IMG/VR virus record: IMGVR_UViG_3300034117_001294
Span: 164,850-228,849 of that record
Reading direction: 5' to 3' (one strand)
Length of the DNA: 64,000 nucleotides
Source: a virus
A model generated the notes under the pieces. That model did not search any database. It was not told the origin of the DNA and saw only the letters and a list, made by a program, of their open reading frames with translations. A program made the translations under genes and the position numbers. Shown here piece by piece: positions 7,873 to 14,692 of the stretch. Numbering within the stretch: the stretch's first letter is position 1; the number at the start of each line of letters is the position of its first letter.

Positions 7873-8138
7873 AATACAGTATTTTAGCACTTGTATTTTT
7901 TCTAGCAGCGTGTTCTACTGCGGTACCCGTAAAACAAAAATGGCCCGAGGCACCTAAAGAACTTTTAGACAAGTGCCAGGCTTTGCAAAAAGCAGACCCT
8001 TCAAAGCCTGCTATAACAGATTTGCTAAAAACTGTAGTAGAAAATTACGGACTGTATTATCAATGCAGTTTGAAGGTAGAAGGTTGGAATGAATGGTACA
8101 CTGAGCAAAAACGAATATTTGATAATTCAAATAAATAA
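7869..8138 (+). CDS. Small lipoprotein, probable outer-membrane spanin (Rz1-type)
   Basis: An 89-residue protein with a short signal peptide and a clear lipobox (FLAAC, modified Cys at about residue 15). The mature part has prolines near its start (PVKQKWPEAP) and two further cysteines. Its position overlapping the end of the inner-membrane spanin gene supports an outer-membrane spanin that joins the coiled coil across the periplasm to fuse the membranes. Assigned from context and lipobox. Confidence 0.65.
   Translation: MKYSILALVFFLAACSTAVPVKQKWPEAPKELLDKCQALQKADPSKPAITDLLKTVVENYGLYYQCSLKVEGWNEWYTEQKRIFDNSNK
8130..8137 (+). promoter_or_regulatory. Possible late promoter (AATAAATA)
   Basis: AATAAATA lies at the end of the lipoprotein gene, 28 bases before the ATG at 8166, with AGGAG in between. 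It shares the TAAATA core with other candidate late boxes but lies in AT-rich sequence, so chance is possible. Confidence 0.3.
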
Positions 8139-8165
8139 TTAACACTACACTTATTAGGAGCGACA

Positions 8166-8702
8166 ATGTCAGAAGTGAAACCACTATCACGTTCAGAGCG
8201 TGAAGCAAAGATTAAAGACAAAGCAGGATGGGTCATTACCGTCATTGCTCTGTTACTAGCAGGCAACACATATGTTGCTAGCGGATTTAGTAGCAAAATT
8301 TTAGGTAATACTATTAAAGCTAACGATACTTGGAACTTTTATCAGGCAAAAAGTATCAAGCAAAGTATTGCAGAAGGTCAATTAGAAGCTACTAATGATA
8401 CCCAACGTAAGGCCACACTACAGGCTAAAATTGATCGATACGAAAGTGATCCTAAGTCAGGTGAAGGAAAGAAAGAACTGATGGCCAAAGCTATCAGCAT
8501 CGAAGCAGAACGAGATCAGGCTAAACAACATACACCGTGGCTAACATTTGCTGGCATGGCTTTCCAACTAGGAATCGTGTTGTTAAGTGCAAGTATTCTA
8601 GCTGTCAGTATGCCCATGTTTTGGGGCAGTATTGCAGTAGGTGCATTTGGTTCTCTACTACTAAGTCAGGGCCTGTGGCTGTGGCTACCACTATCACTAT
8701 AA
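8166..8702 (+). CDS. Membrane protein of the lysis region (178 aa)
   Basis: Three hydrophobic segments are visible, one near residues 22-38 (WVITVIALLLAGNTYVAS) and two near the C-terminus (FAGMAFQLGIVLLSASILAV and FWGSIAVGAFGSLLLSQGLWLWL), with a charged helical domain of about 80 residues between. An AGGAG ribosome site lies upstream at 8156-8160. It lies between spanins and a holin-like protein, so a role in lysis control is possible, but the family is not recognised. Confidence 0.65.
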   Translation: MSEVKPLSRSEREAKIKDKAGWVITVIALLLAGNTYVASGFSSKILGNTIKANDTWNFYQAKSIKQSIAEGQLEATNDTQRKATLQAKIDRYESDPKSGEGKKELMAKAISIEAERDQAKQHTPWLTFAGMAFQLGIVLLSASILAVSMPMFWGSIAVGAFGSLLLSQGLWLWLPLSL

Positions 8703-8711
8703 GGGGCGATC

Positions 8712-9245
8712 ATGACAGAAGAAGTTAAACAAAGCGAAAGCGAAAAGAAAAAAGAAGATTGGATGAACAGTAAGTGGCGTCCAATGATGGGATGGATGTA
8801 TATGGTTGTCTGTACTATGGACATGGTTATATTTCCAATTCTGTGGAGTTTATTACAAACTACAACAGGCACACAAATCACACAATGGAATCCGTTAACC
8901 CTGCAAGGTGCTGGATTATTCCATATTGCAATGGGTGCTGTTTTAGGTATTGCGGCATTTGGTCGAACTCAGGAGAAATTAAATGGAGCAAACAATGGAG
9001 GCATCTCCGTACCATCAACTAACGGTCCAGCATTTGGCTCGCCGTCAGCAGGAGGCTTCGGCACACCCAGTAGCTTTGGTTCACCAGCAGCAACACCGAG
9101 TTTCGGAGCACCGGCAGCAGGCCCAAGTTTTGGAGCACCAGCAGCAAGGTCACCAGTAACTCAACCATCGTTTACTCCTAGCTCAACATTTGTTTCAAGC
9201 AGCGGTAAGCCGGGTCCTATGCAGGGCCCAGATCCAGAACTATAA
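8712..9245 (+). CDS. Holin-like membrane protein with Gly/Pro/Ser tail
   Basis: Residues 20-50 (WRPMMGWMYMVVCTMDMVIF) and 68-85 form membrane segments in the arrangement of three-segment phage holins, ending with GRTQEKL. From about residue 95 the protein turns into a low-complexity tail of FGSPA/FGAPAA repeats. Such a tail is unusual for a holin. Its position at the end of the lysis cassette supports a holin role: making holes so the signal-less endolysin can reach the wall. Confidence 0.6.
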   Translation: MTEEVKQSESEKKKEDWMNSKWRPMMGWMYMVVCTMDMVIFPILWSLLQTTTGTQITQWNPLTLQGAGLFHIAMGAVLGIAAFGRTQEKLNGANNGGISVPSTNGPAFGSPSAGGFGTPSSFGSPAATPSFGAPAAGPSFGAPAARSPVTQPSFTPSSTFVSSSGKPGPMQGPDPEL

Positions 9246-9256
9246 AAGGAAAAACT

Positions 9257-9460
9257 ATGAAAAATATTATTTTTGTCGCAGGTCTAGCATTAGCATTAGC
9301 TACAGGAGCCCAGGCTGAAGAAGCTAAACCAGAAACTAAAAAAGTGTGTGTTAAAACCACAGATGCAAAGACTCAGAAAGAAGTTGAAAAGTGCAAAACT
9401 GTAAAAATACACGAAAAGCACGAAGGAACAAAAGTTCCAGAAAAAGCACCTAAGAAATAA
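9257..9460 (+). CDS. Small secreted periplasmic protein (67 aa)
   Basis: A clear signal peptide (MKNIIFVAGLALALATGAQA, cleavage after AQA at residue 20) precedes a 47-residue lysine- and glutamate-rich mature chain with two cysteines (near residues 31 and 45) that could form a disulfide. AAGGA lies just upstream. It is the last gene before a promoter for the next operon. Function unknown; a periplasmic or envelope effector expressed with the lysis genes is an inference. Confidence 0.65.
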   Translation: MKNIIFVAGLALALATGAQAEEAKPETKKVCVKTTDAKTQKEVEKCKTVKIHEKHEGTKVPEKAPKK

Positions 9461-9466
9461 TCTTAG

Positions 9467-9495
9467 TTGACAATTAGAAAAAGGTATAGTATAAT
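9467..9495 (+). promoter_or_regulatory. Sigma70-type promoter of the dnaJ-pdf-clpA operon
   Basis: TTGACA (9467-9472), a 17-base spacer and TATAAT (9490-9495) match the consensus exactly. Transcription should start near 9502, only about 11 bases before the ATG at 9513, leaving no room for a normal ribosome-binding site. Confidence 0.85.
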
Positions 9496-9509
9496 AAACT
9501 ATACCTTTT
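9479..9509. promoter_or_regulatory. Perfect palindrome overlapping the -10 box (operator or terminator)
   Basis: AAAAGGTATAGT (9479-9490) is perfectly complementary to ACTATACCTTTT (9498-9509) across a 7-base loop that carries most of the -10 box. In DNA this could be an operator; in RNA from the upstream lysis operon it would be a stem ending in U residues, that is a weak terminator. Confidence 0.6.
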
Positions 9510-9512
9510 CTT

Positions 9513-10346
9513 ATGGACCATTACAAAACTTTAGGCATTTCAAAAGAAGCAACACAAGACGAAATTAAAAAAGCGTTTCGTAGTCTAGCTTCAAAACATC
9601 ACCCAGATAAGGGAGGTGATACTGCCTCTTTTCAAAAAATTCAAGAAGCATATGCTACACTGGGAGATCCAGAAAAACGAGCAGCATATGATAATCCCAG
9701 TCCGTTTGGACAAGATCCATTTGGAGGATGGCAACAGGCAAATACCGGCGGAGTTCCGCAAGGATTTGAACAATTCTTTCATCACTTTGGTCCAGACCTG
9801 GGTGCAGTGTTTGGCAGAAGGCCTCAGCGTAATAAAAATATAAATCTTGAAACAGTTATTAGTCTAGAAGAAGCATTTGCTGGTAAAGAAATTATTGCAA
9901 GCTATCGTTTAATAAATCATCAAGAAAGAACGTTTGAAGTTAAAATTCCTGCTGGTATTAATGATGGAATAGTACTAAGGATTGCAGGTGCAGGAGATAA
10001 TTCATTTGCAGGTATGCCTCCCGGTGATGCTATGCTGTCAGTAAGAATTCGCCCTCACTCAAGATTTCAGAGAAATGGAAATGATCTTGTTGAACAGATT
10101 AATATCACTGCCTGGGATGCAATGTTAGGCAAAGACCTTGAAGTAATTACAGTTGGAGGAGATAAACTAACTGTTCAAATAAAAGAAGGCACTCAACCAG
10201 ATTCGTTCCTACGAATACAAGGCTACGGAATGCCAGTAATGAATAATCCCGGTATTAAAGGCAATCATATGATACTGATTAAAGTATCAATTCCTAATAA
10301 CCTTACAGAGTATCAAAAGAATACACTGAGATCAATTGCATCTTAA
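9513..10346 (+). CDS. dnaJ: DnaJ/CbpA-type Hsp40 co-chaperone
   Basis: A 277-residue co-chaperone. The J domain (residues 1-65) contains the HPD motif at about 30-32 (KHHPDKGGD), which stimulates DnaK ATPase. A Gly/Phe/Gln-rich linker (PFGQDPFGGWQQANTGG) and the two C-terminal substrate-binding beta domains follow; the cysteine zinc finger of classic DnaJ is absent, as in CbpA. It would work with host DnaK. First gene of an operon with peptide deformylase and a ClpA-like unfoldase. The mRNA appears nearly leaderless. Confidence 0.92.
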   Translation: MDHYKTLGISKEATQDEIKKAFRSLASKHHPDKGGDTASFQKIQEAYATLGDPEKRAAYDNPSPFGQDPFGGWQQANTGGVPQGFEQFFHHFGPDLGAVFGRRPQRNKNINLETVISLEEAFAGKEIIASYRLINHQERTFEVKIPAGINDGIVLRIAGAGDNSFAGMPPGDAMLSVRIRPHSRFQRNGNDLVEQINITAWDAMLGKDLEVITVGGDKLTVQIKEGTQPDSFLRIQGYGMPVMNNPGIKGNHMILIKVSIPNNLTEYQKNTLRSIAS

Positions 10347-10354
10347 ATATTACT

Positions 10355-10855
10355 ATGTTGACAATTATAAAAAATCCAGACCCAATATTGGCTGAAAGAA
10401 TGCCAGAATTTGATTTTGAAAATCCACTAACCGATCCTGTTCAACTTGAAAAAGACATGATTGAAGCTATGCTTGCCAATGGCGGCATTGGATTATCTGC
10501 TAATCAAATAGGTGTTAGAACTCGTATGTTTGTTATGGGACATCAGAAATATCGAGATCATGCACAGGCATTTTTCAATCCAATCATTGCGAGAGTAACA
10601 GACGACTTGCTCGAAGAAGAGGAAGGATGCTTGAGTTTTCCCAACATTTATGCTAAAATAAAAAGACCAAGAGGAATTCTTGTTAGGTTTCAAAACTCAA
10701 AAGGTGAGACCCAAGAAGCTGAATTTTTTGGTTACGAGTGTCGATGCTTTTTACATGAATTTGATCATCTAGAAGGAATCACATTTCAAAATAGAACAAG
10801 TGCTCTCAAGTGGGCGTTGGCAGTAAAGAAATCAATCAAAAGGAAATACAAATAA
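10355..10855 (+). CDS. def: Peptide deformylase
   Basis: A 166-residue metallo-hydrolase that removes the formyl group from new protein N-termini. All three family motifs are intact: GIGLSANQIG at about residues 43-52, EGCLSFP at about 90-96 (metal-binding Cys) and HEFDHLEG at about 134-141 (two metal-binding His and catalytic Glu). Length is that of bacterial and phage deformylases. It is coupled by a TAATG overlap to the ClpA-like gene. It should be an active enzyme. Confidence 0.93.
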   Translation: MLTIIKNPDPILAERMPEFDFENPLTDPVQLEKDMIEAMLANGGIGLSANQIGVRTRMFVMGHQKYRDHAQAFFNPIIARVTDDLLEEEEGCLSFPNIYAKIKRPRGILVRFQNSKGETQEAEFFGYECRCFLHEFDHLEGITFQNRTSALKWALAVKKSIKRKYK

Positions 10856-13125
10856 TGCTGGAACCAAATAACGATCTCGAAGGAATGTTTGAACGTGCGA
10901 TCGAAGTTGCCGCTAAACATAAACATGAGTATATCACGCTGGAACATTTTTTGTACAGTATGATAACTGATGAAAACTTCAAAGGGATGCTAAAAGATTT
11001 TGGTGCCGAAGTTGAGTTGTTAAAGAAGAGTCTCGAAAAGTTTATTCGAGATGATCTTAACGATATTAAAACTGACAAAGAAAATTATCGTCCAAAGAAA
11101 ACAAACACTGTAGAGCGTATGTTGAATCGTGCTTTTACACAAGTGTTGTTTAGCGGCCGTACAGTAATTGAACCAATTGACTGCTTTATTAGTATTTTTA
11201 GTGAAAAGAAGAGCTTTGCTAACTTCTTTCTACGCAAGGCTAAAATTGATAAAGACAAGTTTATTGAATTTCTACATAACAGTGCGTTAAACGAAGACGG
11301 TGAGGCTAGCGAAGTAGGTAGCAATCAACTAGAAAAAATGATTGTTCAATACTGTGCAAACTTAACTAATAGGGTCAAGCAGAAAAAGATTGATCCTGTT
11401 ATCGGTCGTGAGAAAGAAATTGAAGAAATTCAACTTGCACTAGCACGCCGTCAAAAATCAAATGTTATGTTGATCGGCGACCCAGGTGTAGGTAAAACTG
11501 CTATTGCAGAGGGCCTTGCTCGCAAGATTGAAGAAGGCAAGGTTCCTAAGTTTATTCAAGGTCATACTGTTTACAGTCTAGATATCAGTGCATTACTAGC
11601 AGGCAGTAAGTATCGTGGCGACTTTGAAGAACGCTTAAAGATGGTTATTACTGCACTTGAAAAGAAAAAGAACTGTATCTTGTTCATCGACGAAGCACAT
11701 ATGATGAACGGTGCTGGATCAGCAAGTGGCGGATCTAATGACATGGCAAATATGTTGAAACCAGCATTAGGTAAAGGTACTATCAAAGTTGTGGCATCGA
11801 CTACATGGGAAGAATTCCGTAAGCACTTTGAAAAGGATCGTGCCCTGATGCGTCGATTCCAACGTGTTGTAGTTAACGAGCCAGATGAAGCTACTGCTAT
11901 TAAAATCCTTAAAGGTCTTAAGAAGTACTATGAACAGCATCACGGTGTTAAGATCACTAATCAGGCAGTTATTGACAGCGTAAAATATTCTATCAAGTAT
12001 ATGACTGATAAGAAGCTGCCAGATAAAGCAATTGACCTAATTGACTGTGCATGTGCTAGATTCAAAGTCAGAGACGAAGAAGCAGGCATTGTTGATCACG
12101 ATGAAATTTTATTTGAAGTGTCAAAGTTAACTGGCTTACCTTTAGATCAAATTGCACAAAAAGAAAACAAGAATCTTAAAGACCTTGACAAGAACATGCG
12201 TAACAAAGTGTTTGGTCAGGAAACTGCAATTGAAATATTGTTAGATAAAATCTTTATTGCACAAGCAGGTTTAAAGAGCTTAAACAAACCAGTAGGTAGT
12301 TTCCTATTTACAGGACCAACCGGTGTAGGTAAGACTGAAACTGCAAAAGTATTGGCTGCAAGTATGGGAGTAGAACTAGTTCGCTTTGATATGAGTGAAT
12401 TCCAAGAGAAACACTCAATTGCTAAGTTTATTGGTGCTCCCCCCGGCTATATTGGATTTGAAGACAATGCAGGTATGTTGATTACCAAACTGCAAGAGCA
12501 TCCAACTGCTATTTTACTGTTTGATGAAATTGAGAAAGCTCATCCTGATGTTGCTAACTTACTACTACAAATGATGGACAATGGTTATGTTACTGGATCT
12601 AATGGTAAGAAGGCTGATGGTCGAAATGCCATTCTTATCCTTACTAGTAATTTAGGTGCTGCCGATAACGATCGTAATGCAGTTGGATTTAGTAGTTTAG
12701 AAAGAGGTGACGAAACTGATGGTGCAATTAACAGTTTCTTTAAACCAGAATTCCGCAATCGATTAGACGGTATTATCAAGTTTGGTAAACTAGATCACAA
12801 TACCATGGCTAAGATTGTCAAGAAGTTTATTGACGAACTAAACAGTTTGTTGAAAGATAAGAATGTTGCTGTTAAGTTAACTGCTGACGCTGCCGAATTG
12901 TTAATCAAGAAAGGATTTAATCGTAAGATGGGTGCTCGTCCACTACAACGTACAATTGATGATATGATTAAGAAGCCGCTGAGTAAGGAAATTTTATTTG
13001 GTCGGTTAGTAAACGGTGGAGTTGTTGAAGTAGGTGCTAACAGTAATGATCTTACCTTAACTTATCCTGAAATTTTACCCGTAGTAGAAAATGTTGAAAT
13101 TGATAAAGCGACAGAAAGTCGATAA
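10855..13125 (+). CDS. clpA: ClpA-like AAA+ unfoldase
   Basis: A 756-residue Hsp100 unfoldase with an N-terminal Clp_N repeat domain (residues 1-150) and two AAA+ modules: Walker A GDPGVGKT near 208 and GPTGVGKT near 487, with Walker B segments ILFIDEAH and LLFDEIEKAH. There is no long middle coiled coil, so it is ClpA- rather than ClpB-like, and length matches ClpA (758 aa). A V-G-F tripeptide at about 610-612 lies where ClpA carries its ClpP-binding I-G-L loop. The start at 10855 overlaps the deformylase stop; an earlier in-frame ATG at 10810 is inside that gene. Confidence 0.93.
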   Translation: MLEPNNDLEGMFERAIEVAAKHKHEYITLEHFLYSMITDENFKGMLKDFGAEVELLKKSLEKFIRDDLNDIKTDKENYRPKKTNTVERMLNRAFTQVLFSGRTVIEPIDCFISIFSEKKSFANFFLRKAKIDKDKFIEFLHNSALNEDGEASEVGSNQLEKMIVQYCANLTNRVKQKKIDPVIGREKEIEEIQLALARRQKSNVMLIGDPGVGKTAIAEGLARKIEEGKVPKFIQGHTVYSLDISALLAGSKYRGDFEERLKMVITALEKKKNCILFIDEAHMMNGAGSASGGSNDMANMLKPALGKGTIKVVASTTWEEFRKHFEKDRALMRRFQRVVVNEPDEATAIKILKGLKKYYEQHHGVKITNQAVIDSVKYSIKYMTDKKLPDKAIDLIDCACARFKVRDEEAGIVDHDEILFEVSKLTGLPLDQIAQKENKNLKDLDKNMRNKVFGQETAIEILLDKIFIAQAGLKSLNKPVGSFLFTGPTGVGKTETAKVLAASMGVELVRFDMSEFQEKHSIAKFIGAPPGYIGFEDNAGMLITKLQEHPTAILLFDEIEKAHPDVANLLLQMMDNGYVTGSNGKKADGRNAILILTSNLGAADNDRNAVGFSSLERGDETDGAINSFFKPEFRNRLDGIIKFGKLDHNTMAKIVKKFIDELNSLLKDKNVAVKLTADAAELLIKKGFNRKMGARPLQRTIDDMIKKPLSKEILFGRLVNGGVVEVGANSNDLTLTYPEILPVVENVEIDKATESR

Positions 13126-13774
13126 GCTATTCTACAACAAGTGGCCCTACAAGATTGAATGTCTTGTATCGGCCTCTAGTAGAATAGTTCGATATGGTGC
13201 TGACACTGTTTTAGATTATTGTGACGGTAAGGTTGCTAATCTGGGATATTCAAAGATTGCAGTTGACAAGGATAAACTTCGTGAATTTACCAAGGCAGTT
13301 ATATCTTACCTAGGTCGCAAAGAAGAAATACAGGTCAGAGCAGAGGGCAGTAAGTTCTGCCTTTTCTGTAAAGACCCTGCTGTCTATGACAGTATTGTAA
13401 AAGACTTATCTCCTTGGGTATGGACAATATCCGAACCAGAAACTCCGGACCAATTAACATTCTTATTAGATAACGAAAACAAACGAATTTTATGTGATGT
13501 TATTCCATATGAAAAATACGCTTATAAAGTTGTTATGCGAAGTGTAGCATCTAATGTGAAATTTCAATTCTACGAGTGGGCTAAAAAATACGGCGACAAT
13601 ATTAAAATTAGTCCCACAACCGAAAAATGGATGACTGGAAGATACTCTTATAAACAAGATCCGTTCTTTTATGTCAAGGACAGTAAGATGTTAACCATGA
13701 CTCATTTGTTCTTAGGTAATAACATTCGTAAAGTGTACGAATACATACCTCGAGATACATTAGTTAAGGGCTAA
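13091..13774 (+). CDS. Hypothetical protein (227 aa)
   Basis: A soluble, aromatic-rich protein (KLFYNKWPYKIECLVSAS; EYIPRDTLVKG at the end) overlapping the ClpA-like gene by 35 bases. An internal segment carries SKFCLFCKDPAVYD with a CxxC. The long overlap implies translational coupling, so it may supply an adaptor or substrate function for the unfoldase, but this is inference. I do not recognise the family. Confidence 0.7.
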   Translation: MLKLIKRQKVDKLFYNKWPYKIECLVSASSRIVRYGADTVLDYCDGKVANLGYSKIAVDKDKLREFTKAVISYLGRKEEIQVRAEGSKFCLFCKDPAVYDSIVKDLSPWVWTISEPETPDQLTFLLDNENKRILCDVIPYEKYAYKVVMRSVASNVKFQFYEWAKKYGDNIKISPTTEKWMTGRYSYKQDPFFYVKDSKMLTMTHLFLGNNIRKVYEYIPRDTLVKG

Positions 13775-13777
13775 ATA
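13770..13777 (+). promoter_or_regulatory. Candidate late promoter (GCTAAATA)
   Basis: GCTAAATA, a variant of the T4 late box, starts just before the stop of the previous gene and ends 18 bases before the ATG at 13796, the same distance as the TATAAATA box at 5400. The identical 8-mer occurs before the 14317 gene. Confidence 0.4.
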
Positions 13778-13795
13778 TAGCTTTAGAGCCGTAAT

Positions 13796-14245
13796 ATGCC
13801 ATCACTAAGTAAGAGTTTTAAATTCACCGTATATACAGGAATAGGATCAACTGGTACCAGTGTAGCAGTTGCATACCCACTTTATCCTATTGGTACCACA
13901 GGTACTCAAGTCTTTACCAGTGTTCCGGAACACGGAGCAGGTTATTATGGAACTACTTCAGGTTTACACACGCTTATAGTGAATACTACTCCTACATTTG
14001 TAGGAACAGCAACTATCCAAGCTACGTTAGCAGTGAGTCCGGCGGATACTGACTGGTTCAATATAGACAATGCGGAGTTTGTCTATACTACAAATAGCCC
14101 GGGCTATATACCTCCAGCTAGAGTAGGTGCCATTGAAGGTCCTATTCGCACAGAACACCTTAATTTTACAGGACAATTTGCATGGTTACGTGCAATATTT
14201 GCTGTAAATTCCGGTGCTGTGACCTCAGTCAGCTACAATTACTAA
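13796..14245 (+). CDS. Probable virion structural protein (149 aa)
   Basis: Almost entirely Gly/Thr/Ser/Val-rich beta sequence (FKFTVYTGIGSTGTSVAVAYPLYP; WLRAIFAVNSGAVTSVSYNY), as seen in capsid decoration and tail proteins. No catalytic motif or signal. It follows a candidate late promoter and opens the cluster of putative head-packaged proteins. The specific role is not recognised. Confidence 0.6.
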   Translation: MPSLSKSFKFTVYTGIGSTGTSVAVAYPLYPIGTTGTQVFTSVPEHGAGYYGTTSGLHTLIVNTTPTFVGTATIQATLAVSPADTDWFNIDNAEFVYTTNSPGYIPPARVGAIEGPIRTEHLNFTGQFAWLRAIFAVNSGAVTSVSYNY

Positions 14246-14257
14246 GCAAACATTTCA

Positions 14258-14265
14258 GCTAAATA
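14258..14265 (+). promoter_or_regulatory. Candidate late promoter (GCTAAATACT)
   Basis: GCTAAATACT resembles the extended T4 late consensus TATAAATACT. Transcription would start near 14271, about 46 bases before the ATG at 14317, making a late leader for the putative internal-protein cluster. Confidence 0.45.
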
Positions 14266-14316
14266 CTCTACTAGAGCGTTAGCCTCTCTATTGGTTATAT
14301 TAGGGCCTATAAACAT

Positions 14317-14691
14317 ATGCTATTAAATGAATTCTTTGGACGATTAAACATCAAAAACGACAAGCCGTCGAGAAATGAAGAAACTGACAAACTTCAAGAA
14401 ACACAGATGTTAGAGGATATACTAGAGTATATCATAAATGACGACAATTTGCATAAAAAGGTCTTCTTCCCAATCGCAGAAGAGATTGGAAACAAACCGA
14501 CTGATGAGCATACTCCAAAAGTTTGGATGCCATTGGCAAACAAAGGCTGCATGAAATTTTATCACAAATTTGATCTTAAAGAAGATCCTGTAAAGTTATT
14601 TTCTAAAGAGTTTAGAGAGTCTTTATGCACTCGATTATCAGAACACTATAACGGCGACATTCTCAAAGGCCTATATCAATTAGGAAAATAA
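14317..14691 (+). CDS. Hypothetical protein with targeting-peptide-like N-terminus (124 aa)
   Basis: It begins MLLNEFFGR, similar in pattern to the first residues of other proteins in this cluster and to T4 internal-protein targeting peptides. The rest is a soluble, mainly helical chain (LEDILEYIINDDNLHKKVFFPIAEE) with a conserved-looking core (VWMPLANKGCMKFYHKFDL). One base separates it from the giant multi-domain gene. Function unknown; co-packaging into the head is inferred. Confidence 0.65.
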   Translation: MLLNEFFGRLNIKNDKPSRNEETDKLQETQMLEDILEYIINDDNLHKKVFFPIAEEIGNKPTDEHTPKVWMPLANKGCMKFYHKFDLKEDPVKLFSKEFRESLCTRLSEHYNGDILKGLYQLGK

Positions 14692-14692
14692 A

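Noticed and set aside
10810-10854. Earlier ATG for the ClpA-like gene
   Set aside because: It would overlap the deformylase by 46 bases and add a non-conserved basic tail; 10855 gives the normal Clp_N start.
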